From contig CAJWBQ010000004.1 in NCBI GenBank assembly GCA_913020115.1, positions 104,428-168,427 of the forward strand: 64,000 bases of DNA, written 5' to 3'. How positions within the stretch are numbered: the stretch's first letter is position 1; each line of letters starts with the position of its first letter. A program made the translations under genes and the position numbers. Below, one piece after another: positions 1-9,954 of the stretch. The DNA is from an uncultured Cellvibrionales bacterium (GTDB taxonomy: Bacteria; Pseudomonadota; Gammaproteobacteria; Pseudomonadales; Cellvibrionaceae). Below the pieces are notes generated by a model that worked only from the letters and a program-made list of their open reading frames with translations, was not told the DNA's origin and made no database searches.

Positions 1-374
1 GCAACCGGCACGTCGTTAACGATTATGACCTGAACGCCTTCGGTAGATTCATTGATAAACAGAACTTCTTCAGCAATGGCGTCTTTATTCAGGTTGTAGG
101 GTGTGTAATCCGTGTTGTCCATAAATACATATTCGTCGCCGTCAATGTAAGAGAACATCACAGACTTTCGGATAAGGTCCGCAAGATTCAGCATGTCTGA
201 GTCCTTAAAGGTCTCGTCAACCTTGCCTCCAGATACAACATCGTACATGCGCATCCGGTAGAGGCTGCCACCGGCGCGGCCCTGTGGAACCGAGCGCTCA
301 ATATCTTTGATAATGTAGGCACTACCGTTGTAGTCAATTGCTGTATTCTTCTTGATTTCACTCGCTTTAGGCAT
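1..374 (-). CDS. efpL: Elongation factor P-like protein EfpL/YeiP (3' end cut by window edge)
   Basis: The reverse strand from the ATG at 374 reads [17 protein letters not shown] and continues in frame to the window edge (124 codons). It matches the N-terminal KOW-like domain of YeiP/EfpL, including the YVFMD and DYTPYN stretches. The tip loop PQGRAGG carries an arginine (about residue 33) where canonical EF-P has the modified lysine, which is the EfpL hallmark. The family binds the ribosome between P and E sites and relieves stalling at polyproline and related motifs. A weak AGGA lies about 10 nt upstream of the start. The C-terminal OB domains lie outside the window. Confidence 0.93.
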   Translation of the reverse strand, partial: MPKASEIKKNTAIDYNGSAYIIKDIERSVPQGRAGGSLYRMRMYDVVSGGKVDETFKDSDMLNLADLIRKSVMFSYIDGDEYVFMDNTDYTPYNLNKDAIAEEVLFINESTEGVQVIIVNDVPV

Positions 375-504
375 TTTCTCTAGTCCTGAAATTAAAATTG
401 GGTCAGTTTCGTCGGCGGCCTACAATACAGCTTGCCTACAGTGCCACGATGATAGATCCTGCGGGGTAAAAATCAACGACTAATTGCAAGTTGAACCCGT
501 GCCT

Positions 505-1011
505 ATGCTAGCCTTTAACAGCCGAACTCCAGAGCGAATCCAAAAACGCAAAGCGATGCAGGACATCTGCCGCCAATTTGAACGCAGTCCAAGCCATGGC
601 AATCTTAAGCGCTTAAAGAATGCGCTCTCAACTTGCGGCGAGGGCGTTTTTATTGAGGCAGGTTTTTACTGCGACTATGGTCAATACATAGAACTTGGCC
701 ACCGAGTTTATATTAACGCCCGCTGCACCCTACTGGACGCTGGCACTATAAGCATTGGGGATGATTGCCTAATTGGTCCCAATGTACAAATTTTAGCCGT
801 TAGCCATGACCTCGACCCCGAGGCCCGTTTAAGCAAGGCCTCGTACGCTGTTGATACCCGCCTTGGGCGTAATGTTTGGGTGGGAGCTGGAGCCATCATA
901 TTACCTGGTGTTGATGTTGGCGATAACGTCATAATTGGCGCTGGCTCAGTGGTTACTAAATGCGTAGAAGCCAATACCCGTGTCGCTGGAAACCCCGCTA
1001 AAAGCTATTAG
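505..1011 (+). CDS. Maltose/galactoside O-acetyltransferase-type hexapeptide acetyltransferase
   Basis: About 168 residues if the ATG at 505 is used; a TTG at 484 would add seven. The C-terminal half is a left-handed parallel beta-helix made of hexapeptide repeats (for example IGDDCLIGPNVQI, LGRNVWVGAGAII, VGDNVIIGAGSVV), and it contains the SHD and GNPAK signatures of the LacA/Maa/NodL group. These enzymes move an acetyl group from acetyl-CoA to a sugar hydroxyl. The N-terminal region (FERSPSHGNLKRL) resembles the maltose acetyltransferase cap. The protein ends soon after the GNPAK motif, a little shorter than many relatives. The natural acceptor cannot be told from sequence. The gene is monocistronic and divergent from efpL. 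Confidence 0.85.
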   Translation: MLAFNSRTPERIQKRKAMQDICRQFERSPSHGNLKRLKNALSTCGEGVFIEAGFYCDYGQYIELGHRVYINARCTLLDAGTISIGDDCLIGPNVQILAVSHDLDPEARLSKASYAVDTRLGRNVWVGAGAIILPGVDVGDNVIIGAGSVVTKCVEANTRVAGNPAKSY

Positions 1012-1024
1012 TGCTAAAGATTTC

Positions 1025-1030
1025 TATAAT
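1025..1030 (+). promoter_or_regulatory. Candidate -10 element (TATAAT) for the 525-residue protein gene
   Basis: A perfect TATAAT sits 67 nt before the ATG at 1097, just after the acetyltransferase stop. No good -35 is visible at 16-18 bp spacing, so it may be weak or activator-dependent. Confidence 0.4.
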
Positions 1031-1054
1031 CCGGTCGATATGGTCTCTGATCGA

Positions 1055-1079
1055 TTGAGTGTCGCATTTTGATACTCAA
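1055..1079 (+). other. Leader hairpin upstream of the 525-residue protein gene
   Basis: TTGAGTGTC pairs with GATACTCAA over 9 bp with one G-U pair and a 7-nt loop. It lies between the candidate -10 at 1025 and the AAGGGA ribosome binding site before the ATG at 1097. It could shape translation initiation or mRNA stability. No U-tract follows, so it is not a terminator. Confidence 0.45.
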
Positions 1080-1096
1080 CGCAAGGGACATAGGAA

Positions 1097-2674
1097 ATGG
1101 CCAGTATAAATTCTCACAATATCCCAAGCCAGCTTGGCAATACATTGCGGACTTACGCTCAAACAAAGAGCGAAGAGCCTGAGAAGCAGGATGGGCGTGG
1201 CCTAAGTTCGGCACCAAAAACCCGCACTAACACGCCTGCCGACCAGACCAGCCTGACCATTTCAAATGTTCGAAAGGAACCTACAGACACCTACACCCAC
1301 CTCAAAGAATCACTGACAGCCGAACAGCTCTCTCTTGACGATATACGTGGCAGCCTAAGTCAGCTGAGGAACCTCAGTGGGTTTACCAGCAGCTATGAAG
1401 GCACCCAGCGAACGGTTCATGCCCCGGGAACTCGCCAAGCGGACTCGAAAAATGGCGACCTATTCACCATCAACGTTACAACCAAAGACGGCGACACTGT
1501 TGAACTCACGATCAATAGAAGCAGCGGTACTGAAAACGGTCGTGATGGAGAATATCAGTTCACAGACACTACCTTGAGCTTTGTGGTGAATGGCGAACTT
1601 GATGAAGGAGAGAGAGACGCAGTGGCCCAACTAGCACTAAAACTTGGCTCTTTAGGTGATGAATACAGAAGTGAAGATTGGGCCAAATTAGGCGAGCTCA
1701 AGGCATTTAATGAAGAAGAGCTCAGTGGTTTTAGTCTTAAAGTCGCTGGCAATGAGGGCAATTCCTTTAAAGTTGACTACGCCATCGACGAATTGGCCGA
1801 CCAGCGGACTTTAAGCACGAACCTAAATGACTACACCTACGACCTACAGGTTGACATACACGGCCTTTATCTCGATTCCGATTTAAGCAACAACGAACAA
1901 TATCAGCAACATCGGGACTTAATCAGAAGCACCGTAATGGACTACGAAGGCAGCGAGGATGCCGGAGGAAAAAGCGAGCAAGTTACAGCGACATTTTTCC
2001 TCGAAGGGATGGACGCTTTGTTTGGCGCTAAAGCACCAGCAGCCACTGATGAAGACGATGAGCCTGCCAATATCGATGACGATATAAATCGTACCCTAGA
2101 CAGAAACCTTGGTAAAAAAGATGGTCTGCTGGAAGCTTTCAGCACTGGGCTAGCCGACTTCAGTGCTGAATTCAAAACACCTCTATTGCGACCCAATGAA
2201 GAAGTACAGTCCGAGGTCTCTACGCTGGAATTACACATATCACAAGACTCCAGCGTTACAACAAAGAAATCACAAGACCACAGCTTAACAAACATCAGCC
2301 AGCAAACTGAATACAGTTCAAAGATTAGTCAGCACTTGGATTACGTGCCACTAGAAGATGGCGGCGTCGGAGACTCTTACCTCTATCGAACAGACATCAA
2401 GTCAGGATCTTTAACCCGGACCTTGGGTATTTTGGACGATAAAACACCGCTTTATATCGATGAAAACCGAACTCAGGAACATCGCCAAATCGACAAATTG
2501 GTGGTGGATGGTTTCATTGAAAAGAAGACCGACACAGATTTAAGCAAGCCCGAAGAAAACACCCAAGAGCGCAAAATTTTGGCGTCACTCCCTCGCGACA
2601 AAAACATGACTCAAAAACAGCTGCAAGACTACCTGTTAATTGAACCAAAGAGCACCTACTCTACACAAGCGTAG
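1097..2674 (+). CDS. Uncharacterised 525-residue soluble protein
   Basis: The ATG at 1097 follows AAGGGACATAGGAA, a usable ribosome binding site. I do not recognise the family. There is no signal peptide or membrane segment. The first 75 residues are polar and likely disordered. A region around residues 115-165 has beta-rich character (FTINVTTKDGDTVELTINR and FVVNGELDEGERDAVAQLA). Around residues 185-225 there is an ELSGFSLKV block. The centre has an acidic linker (DEDDEPANIDDDIN). The C-terminal half is hydrophilic and serine/threonine-rich. The pattern of a DGDTV-containing strand region followed by a GFSL motif resembles loosely described hypothetical proteins of marine gammaproteobacteria, but that is an impression. 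The gene stands alone, so context gives no function. Confidence 0.8.
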   Translation: MASINSHNIPSQLGNTLRTYAQTKSEEPEKQDGRGLSSAPKTRTNTPADQTSLTISNVRKEPTDTYTHLKESLTAEQLSLDDIRGSLSQLRNLSGFTSSYEGTQRTVHAPGTRQADSKNGDLFTINVTTKDGDTVELTINRSSGTENGRDGEYQFTDTTLSFVVNGELDEGERDAVAQLALKLGSLGDEYRSEDWAKLGELKAFNEEELSGFSLKVAGNEGNSFKVDYAIDELADQRTLSTNLNDYTYDLQVDIHGLYLDSDLSNNEQYQQHRDLIRSTVMDYEGSEDAGGKSEQVTATFFLEGMDALFGAKAPAATDEDDEPANIDDDINRTLDRNLGKKDGLLEAFSTGLADFSAEFKTPLLRPNEEVQSEVSTLELHISQDSSVTTKKSQDHSLTNISQQTEYSSKISQHLDYVPLEDGGVGDSYLYRTDIKSGSLTRTLGILDDKTPLYIDENRTQEHRQIDKLVVDGFIEKKTDTDLSKPEENTQERKILASLPRDKNMTQKQLQDYLLIEPKSTYSTQA

Positions 2675-2764
2675 CGCTCGGTCTAATCCAAGGTTTCTGC
2701 CTATAGGATATTTTTTCCACAACCAAACCCTGTGATACTGTTTCACATCAACAAGGAGGTTGAT

Positions 2765-3157
2765 ATGAAGAAATTTCTCAGTGTTTTAATACTTTCGCTC
2801 AACAGCGAAGCGGCCGTTTACAAATGGGTGGATGACGCCGGGACTGTTCATTATGCAGGTATTAAGCCGTTTAAACTGAAAGCTTTAGAACTGCCTAAGG
2901 CGAGCTACACAGGAAAAAATGCTGCAATATCAAGCCGCGAAATGAATTTGGGTTCTTTCAAACCACTTTCGGATAGAAATGCGACCTTTGTGGAAGAGTT
3001 AAGTGCAAAAAATAGCAATTGCGAACGCTATCAAGCAATACAAACTCGTTTACAAGCGATGCTCAAATTGCCACACTCGACACTGAAGGGCGCCAAACTT
3101 CGCCAAGAAAAAAAGCAGTATTTACTGTTATTGAAGCGTTGCAAGAGCTTACACTGA
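2765..3157 (+). CDS. Small secreted DUF4124-type protein
   Basis: The ATG at 2765 is set by a strong AAGGAGGT at 2753-2760; the longer frame from 2732 lacks such a site. The 130-residue product starts with a short signal peptide (MKKFLSVLILSLNSEA, cleavage likely before AVYKW). The first mature residues, VYKWVDDAGTVHYAG, are the DUF4124 signature, a short beta motif found at the start of many exported gammaproteobacterial proteins. The remainder is lysine-rich with two cysteines (NCERYQ and KRCKS) that could form a periplasmic disulfide. The hydrophobic stretch is short for a signal peptide. Function unknown. Confidence 0.75.
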   Translation: MKKFLSVLILSLNSEAAVYKWVDDAGTVHYAGIKPFKLKALELPKASYTGKNAAISSREMNLGSFKPLSDRNATFVEELSAKNSNCERYQAIQTRLQAMLKLPHSTLKGAKLRQEKKQYLLLLKRCKSLH

Positions 3158-3175
3158 GTTGATGCGGGGGGGTTT

Positions 3176-3802
3176 ATGACATTTATCGTTTTTGACCAAG
3201 GCTTAAGAATTCATACGCCCTGGTATGACATTTTTCCCCCTAAAAATATTAATGCCTTGTCCCCTAGCGCTTCGATTAGATCCCTTGCGGCAGATGATAA
3301 TAATAAAGAATCGGGCGCTCTCAGCAGTAATAAAAGTGCCGTCAAGCAATTTTTAGAAAATGAATCTCAAGCCCAAATCAGGCATCCACTTACCTTGGCC
3401 GCTCAAATCATGAGCGCGCCAGCCGTGTGTATTGAAGACTCATTGAGTATTCAGGAGGCTTGGCACATTTGTTCAAGCCAGAACTTTAGGCATTTAGCAG
3501 TGATAAATAAGCTTCAAGAGCTTGTTGGCATTGTTTCTGATCGAGACATATTGCTGGCGAGCTCATCACTTGGCCATCAAAAGCGCGTTAATTTGGCACA
3601 ACCAGTCTCCGCGATCATGAGAGAACGGGTATTAAGCGCTCAAGAATCAACACCTATTCGCCAACTCGCTAGAGCAATTTGCAATCACCGTATTGGAGCG
3701 CTGCCCATTGTAAGTGCAAAAAATCAGGTGCTCGGGATTGTTACCCGCAGTGATATTCTTGGCGCTATCGTTAACGAAGCGCCGCTAGAATTGTGGGCGT
3801 AA
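3176..3802 (+). CDS. CBS-domain pair protein
   Basis: A 208-residue protein whose first 75 residues form a low-complexity, probably unstructured region. Two CBS repeats follow (about residues 77-131 and 143-202), each with the usual AxxIM start and GIVSDRDIL or GIVTRSDIL end. Bateman modules bind adenosine nucleotides and usually regulate a partner; no enzymatic or transport domain is fused here, so the partner is unknown. A GGGGGG tract precedes the ATG at 3176. The gene follows the DUF4124 gene by 18 nt and may be cotranscribed with it. Confidence 0.85.
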   Translation: MTFIVFDQGLRIHTPWYDIFPPKNINALSPSASIRSLAADDNNKESGALSSNKSAVKQFLENESQAQIRHPLTLAAQIMSAPAVCIEDSLSIQEAWHICSSQNFRHLAVINKLQELVGIVSDRDILLASSSLGHQKRVNLAQPVSAIMRERVLSAQESTPIRQLARAICNHRIGALPIVSAKNQVLGIVTRSDILGAIVNEAPLELWA

Positions 3803-3858
3803 AACAAAGCCAGTATGATATTCAAGTATCGCATTCACCCGCCCACAGAGATTTCAGT

Positions 3859-5043
3859 ATGAAAAAAGTGTTACTCGCTATCGCGCTAATTATAATCGCA
3901 GTACCCGCCTATTTATTGGGCAGCGGTACAATTGATACCAGCAGTTTCGCCATGATTTTAAACGTGATGACAGGCAAAGGAATTGACGCGCCAGAGGCAT
4001 CAGAGATAGACAACCGCTTTGCATTACCTGAGGGTTTTCAGCTCAGTCTGTACGCCAGCGGCGTGGACAATGCCCGTTTTATAGAAATGACCCAGAGTCG
4101 AGACCTAATTGTCACTCGCCCTCATAAAGGTGATGTGATTATGATTCGGGCGAATGAGACTGACCCTAAGCGCGGAGGAGAACACAGTACACTCCTGAAA
4201 GACCTGAATCGCCCCTCAGGAATAGATGTCGCAGATGGCTGGCTGTACATCGCCGAGTCTGACGCCGTGGGTCGCATCCGATTTGATGTGAGCAATGGCA
4301 GCACTGAGGGAGATTACGAGCGCATTGTCACTGGGCTAACAGAAGATGGAAACCACCCCTTTAAAGTCATTGGCATCAGCCCAGATAAAAAATTGTATCT
4401 AGCTCAAGGTTCAACTTGTAATGTGTGCATTGAGAGCGATGCGCGGCGAAGTACAATGGTTCGCTACCAGCTAGATGGTAGTGGCGAAGAGCAAGTTGCC
4501 AGCGGCTTACGCAACACAATGGGTTTCGACTGGGCACCTTGGAATGGCGCGCTCTATGCGACAGATAACGGCCGCGACATGCTTGGGGACGACTATCCTC
4601 CCTGCGAACTTAACCTGATTGAAGATAAGCAGTTTTACGGCTGGCCCTATTTCAACGGCGCGAATATGCCTGACCCAGATTTCGGAAAAGCGCCCGCCGC
4701 GCTTGCGGCTAAACCTATTGCACCCGCACATGAATTTCGAGCACACAATGCTCCTTTAGGCATGAGCTTTTTAGAGTCGTCAACACTCCCAGAAGCTTAT
4801 CAAAATACCGCTTTAGTGGCTCTTCATGGCTCATGGAATAGAAGCAGCCCCGATGGCTATCGCGTAGTCTCCCTACACTGGAACGGTGAAGAAATAACTC
4901 GCAAAGACTTCTTAACTGGCTTTGAGAAAGATGGTGACATAATCGGACGACCCGTTGATATCAGCGAAGGTCCAGATGGTGCGATTTATATATCCGATGA
5001 TTACGCTGGCGCAATCTATCGAGTTGTTCACTCTAGCCTATAA
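3859..5043 (+). CDS. Membrane-anchored sorbosone/glucose dehydrogenase-like beta-propeller
   Basis: The start is set at the ATG at 3859, giving 394 residues and an N-terminal hydrophobic anchor or signal (MKKVLLAIALIIIAVPAYLLG). A GTG at 3793 would overlap the upstream gene and add a hydrophilic tail before the signal. The mature part matches the PQQ-dependent sugar dehydrogenase / L-sorbosone dehydrogenase beta-propeller fold: LPEGFQLSLYASGV, RPSGIDVADGWLYIAES, GLRNTMGFDWAPWNGALYATDNGRD, FYGWPYFNG, HGSWNRSSPDGYRVV and DISEGPDGAIYISDDYAG. Members oxidise sugars or sugar-like compounds in the periplasm, but many homologs lack proven activity. No PQQ biosynthesis genes are in the window. Confidence 0.82.
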   Translation: MKKVLLAIALIIIAVPAYLLGSGTIDTSSFAMILNVMTGKGIDAPEASEIDNRFALPEGFQLSLYASGVDNARFIEMTQSRDLIVTRPHKGDVIMIRANETDPKRGGEHSTLLKDLNRPSGIDVADGWLYIAESDAVGRIRFDVSNGSTEGDYERIVTGLTEDGNHPFKVIGISPDKKLYLAQGSTCNVCIESDARRSTMVRYQLDGSGEEQVASGLRNTMGFDWAPWNGALYATDNGRDMLGDDYPPCELNLIEDKQFYGWPYFNGANMPDPDFGKAPAALAAKPIAPAHEFRAHNAPLGMSFLESSTLPEAYQNTALVALHGSWNRSSPDGYRVVSLHWNGEEITRKDFLTGFEKDGDIIGRPVDISEGPDGAIYISDDYAGAIYRVVHSSL

Positions 5044-5048
5044 AGATT

Positions 5049-5072
5049 CCCCTGTTCTAGAACGGACAGGGG
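5049..5072. terminator. Bidirectional terminator-like hairpin
   Basis: CCCCTGT and ACAGGGG pair around a 10-nt loop, between two convergent genes. It includes the stop codon of the leftward pseudouridine synthase. No long T-tract is present on either side. Confidence 0.5.
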
Positions 5073-5743
5073 CTCTCCATATGTATTGCCACGCCCGAGA
5101 AGGGATGCACAAAATCCAGACTCGTGGCGTGTAGCAACATCCTCTCTGCCATCCGGTGACTTTCTGTAGTTCCGTATAAATCACACCCCAGAATGGGATG
5201 GCCAATTGCCTGACTGTGAATGCGCAATTGATGTGTACGCCCCGTCTCAGGCCTAAATATCACCTTTGTACGCGCAGGCTCATTCCAACGCTCTAATACT
5301 TCAAAATGACTAAGGGCGGCCTTACCTTCAGAGTAACAAATTTTCTGTAATGGAAAGTTTGGCTTATCCTTGGCAATAGGCATATCAATTGTGCCCTGAT
5401 CATCTTTCAAGCTTCCCATTAATATGCTGGTATAGGTTTTAAAAACACTTCTATCTTGAAATTGCTTAGTGAGAAGAGCATTCATCGCCTTATTCATGGC
5501 GAGAAGCATAATTCCCGACGTGCCAAAATCCAATCGGTGCACCATGCAAATACCAGAGAAATCTTGTCTTAAGCGATAGTGGACGGAATCGAGGTTGAGA
5601 GGATTTTTGCCCGATAAGCTCAGTAAACCACTAGGTTTATTAATGAGTAAAATATGCTCATCTTGATAAAGCAGAGTAATTTCATCGTCGCATTTTGGAG
5701 CGATGAAATCATCCAAAACAGGGCTCATTCTAGGGTTTTCCAT
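5057..5743 (-). CDS. RluA-family pseudouridine synthase
   Basis: A 228-residue RluA-type synthase without an S4 domain. It has the LLINKPSGLLSLSG entry, the catalytic motif VHRLDFGTSGIML with its essential aspartate, and the ETGRTHQLRIHSQAIGHPILGCDLYG C-terminal motif, all in the normal order. It converts a specific uridine in rRNA or tRNA to pseudouridine; the target cannot be assigned. A second RluA-type gene lies at 56021, so this is a distinct paralog. The reading frame opens into the divergent glycosylase gene, and the shared start region implies a compact divergent promoter. Confidence 0.88.
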   Translation of the reverse strand: MENPRMSPVLDDFIAPKCDDEITLLYQDEHILLINKPSGLLSLSGKNPLNLDSVHYRLRQDFSGICMVHRLDFGTSGIMLLAMNKAMNALLTKQFQDRSVFKTYTSILMGSLKDDQGTIDMPIAKDKPNFPLQKICYSEGKAALSHFEVLERWNEPARTKVIFRPETGRTHQLRIHSQAIGHPILGCDLYGTTESHRMAERMLLHATSLDFVHPFSGVAIHMESPCPF

Positions 5744-5813
5744 TTCGCTTTTATCTGTAATTTGGGGCGTGTATTATAAGTCATATATCCTTAATGTAAT
5801 ATGGAATCGAGCC

Positions 5814-6515
5814 TTGCAAAAATTTTCTAAAATCCACGACAGAGCCCTTGCACGCAAAGGCAGTGACGCCAACTTAAACGCCCTCCTGCCCAAAATCAAA
5901 AAAAAACCGGCACTGTCCAAGATACCCGATCATCGCTACCTCTCCGAAATGACCCGCTGTGTATTTCAAGCTGGCTTTGTCTGGCGTGTGGTCAACCAAA
6001 AATGGGACGACTTCGAAACCGTTTTTTTCGGTTTCGCGCCTGAAAAAATGATTCGCCTCAGCCCCGAGCAACTAGAGGGCTTTGGTAAAGACAAGCGCAT
6101 TATCAGAAATATGCAAAAGATTCTTAGCGTACCTAAAAATGCTCAGTTTATTTTGGATGAAGCTCACGACCATGGCAGCTTTGCTACACGAGTCAGTCAA
6201 TGGCCACTGGCCGAGCTTCACGCACTTTTCGGGCTTCTAAAATCCAATGGTAGTCGCCTAGGAGGGATGACGGGACCTCGAGTACTTCGATCGCTGGGTA
6301 AAGATACCTACTTATTGACTTCAGATGTGGTGCATTGCTTACAGAAGGCAGGCTTAGAAATTGCTAAGAACCCCACAAGCAAACGGGATCAGGTACTGAT
6401 TCAACACACATTTAATCAATGGCACGAAGAAACCGGCTTTGACTATGCAAAACTCAGTCTTATTTGCGCTTGTTCGGTGGGTGAGAACTATGCAATGGAC
6501 AAGTTGATCAGGTAA
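5814..6515 (+). CDS. DNA-3-methyladenine glycosylase I family protein
   Basis: The frame opens at 5703 but the product only resembles the family from LQKFSKIHDRALARKG onward, which starts at a TTG at 5814. That start removes the 41-bp overlap with the divergent pseudouridine synthase and gives 233 residues. The TRCVFQAGFVWRVVNQKW block and the FGFAPEKM block match the Tag-type helix-hairpin-helix glycosylase core, and WHEETGFDYAKLSLICACSVGEN is the C-terminal part. The enzyme excises 3-methyladenine from DNA at the start of base excision repair. It belongs to a divergent Tag-like branch rather than the E. coli type, and the zinc ligands of classical Tag are not obvious. Confidence 0.8.
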   Translation: MQKFSKIHDRALARKGSDANLNALLPKIKKKPALSKIPDHRYLSEMTRCVFQAGFVWRVVNQKWDDFETVFFGFAPEKMIRLSPEQLEGFGKDKRIIRNMQKILSVPKNAQFILDEAHDHGSFATRVSQWPLAELHALFGLLKSNGSRLGGMTGPRVLRSLGKDTYLLTSDVVHCLQKAGLEIAKNPTSKRDQVLIQHTFNQWHEETGFDYAKLSLICACSVGENYAMDKLIR

Positions 6516-6520
6516 TCAGG

Positions 6521-6745
6521 CTAAGCACTAGTATCAATTGAGAGGGCCACACTTCTACGGCGGTCTCGACCCGCCCGCGACTCTAGCAGCGCTTTATGTC
6601 GCCCATTGCGTCGATCTCTGTGCTTACGTCGATCGCCTTCCGGCACCTTTTGAGTTTGCTTAGACACCACTACAGTGGCTGTGGTAGCCCGAGTTTGGCG
6701 GCTGAGTGGTGTGACAATCGGTAATGTTGGCCCTATATTAACCAT
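6521..6745 (-). CDS. Small basic protein with DRR repeats
   Basis: A 74-residue protein preceded by a strong GGAGGGAG just upstream of the ATG at 6745, which supports real translation. After a threonine/valine-rich N-terminal third, the middle is very basic (GDRRKHRDRRNGRHKALLESRAGRDRRR). Proteins with D-R-R-K/R repeats occur as unannotated small genes in Pseudomonas-like bacteria; no function is established to my knowledge. It ends 5 nt from the stop of the convergent glycosylase gene. Nucleic-acid binding is a guess from charge only. Confidence 0.6.
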   Translation of the reverse strand: MVNIGPTLPIVTPLSRQTRATTATVVVSKQTQKVPEGDRRKHRDRRNGRHKALLESRAGRDRRRSVALSIDTSA

Positions 6746-6858
6746 GACTCCCTCCTTAAGTGTTTTAATCGTCTATAACGGGCTTATCGGCCACGATTAG
6801 AGCAACTTGAACACCAACAGAACGAATTGTACAACGATCAACCGTATTTTGGGAGGGG

Positions 6859-8253
6859 TTATGGCTTAAACCAATTTAACTTAGCGTGTAGATCAACTAC
6901 TCCACCAATGATCAGCAATGTAGGGGCTCGAACATCATTTTCAATCACCTTGTGATGCAGATTCGCTAAATCAGAGGTAAACACTCGTTGCTGCTGGGTT
7001 GTGCCCTTTTCAACCAAGGCTGCAGGCGTTTTAGGGTCTCGGCCGTGATCTATCAGCGCTTGGCAGATAGTACTTAAGCCGTTCAAACTCATATAAAACA
7101 CTAGAGTTTGCGAGGGCTCGGTTAATTCACCCCATTTTATATTGGTGCTATCGTCTTTAAGATGACCTGTTATAAACCTTACCGACTGAGCGTAATCTCG
7201 GTGGGTTAAGGGGATACCCGCATAGGCAGAACAACCTGAGGCGGCGGTAATTCCAGGCACTACTTGAAAAGGAATTCCATTCTCGGCCAAGGTTTCAATT
7301 TCTTCACCGCCACGACCAAAAATAAAAGGGTCACCACCTTTCAAGCGTAAAACACGTTTACCCTGCTTTGCTAAATCAACCAAAAGCTGGTTTATATTAT
7401 CTTGTGGCACCGCATGATCGCTGCGTTTCTTACCCACATAAATTCGATCCGCGTCTCTGCGAACCAACTCCATGACTCTGTCTGACACGAGACGATCATA
7501 GAGTACTACGTCTGCCTGCTGCATTAGGCGCAAAGCTTTAAAGGTTAGGAGATCGGGGTCACCCGGCCCTCCCCCTACTAAATACACTTCCCCTTGCACT
7601 TCACTTTCATCAGCGGCTGCGGCTTTTGTTAGTTCATTCAGTACGTGTTGTTCAGCATCATCAACCCGCCCGCTAAGTGCTAGCTCACTCGCACGCCCTT
7701 CAAAAACACTTTCCCAAAAATACCTGCGTTGATCGGCCCCACCAATCGCAACTTTAACTTTTTCACGTAAACGGCTTGCAAGTTCAGCCAACTGTCCGTA
7801 GCTAGACGGTAACAGGGCTTCAATTTTTGCTCTTACCATTCTCGCTAAAACAGGAGCTCGACCGCCGCTGGACACGGCGATAAGTAATGGACTGCGATCA
7901 ATGATAGCAGGCGTGATGACTGTACAGAGATCCGGGTTATCTACTACATTGACAGGGATGTTGAGGGCCTTCGCGTCATCTGAAACCTGCTTATTGACCA
8001 CCAAGTTATTGGTGGCTGCAATGACCAGGCTAGCCTGGTCAAGGTCGCCACTTTCGTAACTGCGTGGAAGTAGTTCCGAGGCCTTATGCTCACGCAAAAG
8101 AATTTTCAGCTCATCACAAACCTCTGGCGCTACAAGCTTAATATTGGCTTGAGCTTTTTGTAATAACCTAGCTTTTCTTAGGGCGATGGACCCTCCGCCC
8201 ACGAGCAAGCAAGTTTTTCCTCGCAAATCAAAAAATAATGGCAAATACTCCAT
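6859..8253 (-). CDS. cysG: Siroheme synthase CysG (trifunctional)
   Basis: 464 residues, the usual length. The N-terminal part ([28 protein letters not shown]) is the NAD-binding precorrin-2 dehydrogenase/ferrochelatase module, with a dimerisation segment to about residue 210. The C-terminal part is the SAM-dependent uroporphyrinogen-III methyltransferase, with [45 protein letters not shown] and YMSLNGL. It turns uroporphyrinogen III into siroheme, the cofactor of sulfite and nitrite reductases. It follows serS by 2 nt, so the two are cotranscribed, as in Pseudomonas. The enzyme supports the assimilatory sulfur genes seen around 36-40 kb. Confidence 0.97.
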   Translation of the reverse strand: MEYLPLFFDLRGKTCLLVGGGSIALRKARLLQKAQANIKLVAPEVCDELKILLREHKASELLPRSYESGDLDQASLVIAATNNLVVNKQVSDDAKALNIPVNVVDNPDLCTVITPAIIDRSPLLIAVSSGGRAPVLARMVRAKIEALLPSSYGQLAELASRLREKVKVAIGGADQRRYFWESVFEGRASELALSGRVDDAEQHVLNELTKAAAADESEVQGEVYLVGGGPGDPDLLTFKALRLMQQADVVLYDRLVSDRVMELVRRDADRIYVGKKRSDHAVPQDNINQLLVDLAKQGKRVLRLKGGDPFIFGRGGEEIETLAENGIPFQVVPGITAASGCSAYAGIPLTHRDYAQSVRFITGHLKDDSTNIKWGELTEPSQTLVFYMSLNGLSTICQALIDHGRDPKTPAALVEKGTTQQQRVFTSDLANLHHKVIENDVRAPTLLIIGGVVDLHAKLNWFKP

Positions 8254-8255
8254 TA

Positions 8256-9554
<1,299 letters not shown>

Positions 9555-9567
9555 TTAAACACATTAA

Positions 9568-9954
9568 TTAAATTAGGCGCTGTGCCAAAGCCACTGCCAG
9601 CCAAACGGCCAGCAGGCAAGACACAACACTCACCAAAATATACCCAATCGCCAAAGATACATAACCCGACTGCCAAAGGTTAAGTGCGTCTAGCGAATAG
9701 GTAGAAAACGTTGTAAAAGCGCCGAGCAAACCCGTCATAACAAAAGGTCGCCATGCGGAGGGCAAGATACCCCTCTCTACAATTAGCACGTAACACAAAC
9801 CCATCACAAATGAGCCAAGCACATTAACCAACAAGGTGCCCACGGGAAACCGGCCGCTAAAGGATTCATTAGCCCACCCGCTCAGAGCATATCGCCCTAC
9901 TGCGCCTAAAGCCCCACCCAATGCAATTGCTAGCCAGGACATCATCTGACTCAC
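9568..9954 (-). CDS. crcB: Fluoride ion channel CrcB (Fluc)
   Basis: 128 residues with four membrane segments (about 5-23, 35-57, 68-88 and 97-122). The GGALGAVGRY, GTLLVNVLGSFVMG and GAFTTFSTYS motifs are diagnostic of Fluc channels, including the phenylalanine/asparagine residues lining the pore. The channel works as an antiparallel dual-topology dimer that exports fluoride. Its start overlaps the rarA stop by 4 nt, which indicates translational coupling. No fluoride riboswitch is visible; expression probably follows the ftsK-lolA-rarA operon. Confidence 0.95.
   Translation of the reverse strand: MSQMMSWLAIALGGALGAVGRYALSGWANESFSGRFPVGTLLVNVLGSFVMGLCYVLIVERGILPSAWRPFVMTGLLGAFTTFSTYSLDALNLWQSGYVSLAIGYILVSVVSCLLAVWLAVALAQRLI

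Noticed and set aside
2720..2750. TGTGA...TCACA pair upstream of the DUF4124 gene as a CRP site
   Set aside because: The spacer is 7 bp instead of 6, which does not fit CRP geometry.
9568..9954. Fluoride riboswitch controlling crcB
   Set aside because: crcB overlaps rarA by 4 nt, leaving no leader, and no riboswitch-like fold is visible upstream.
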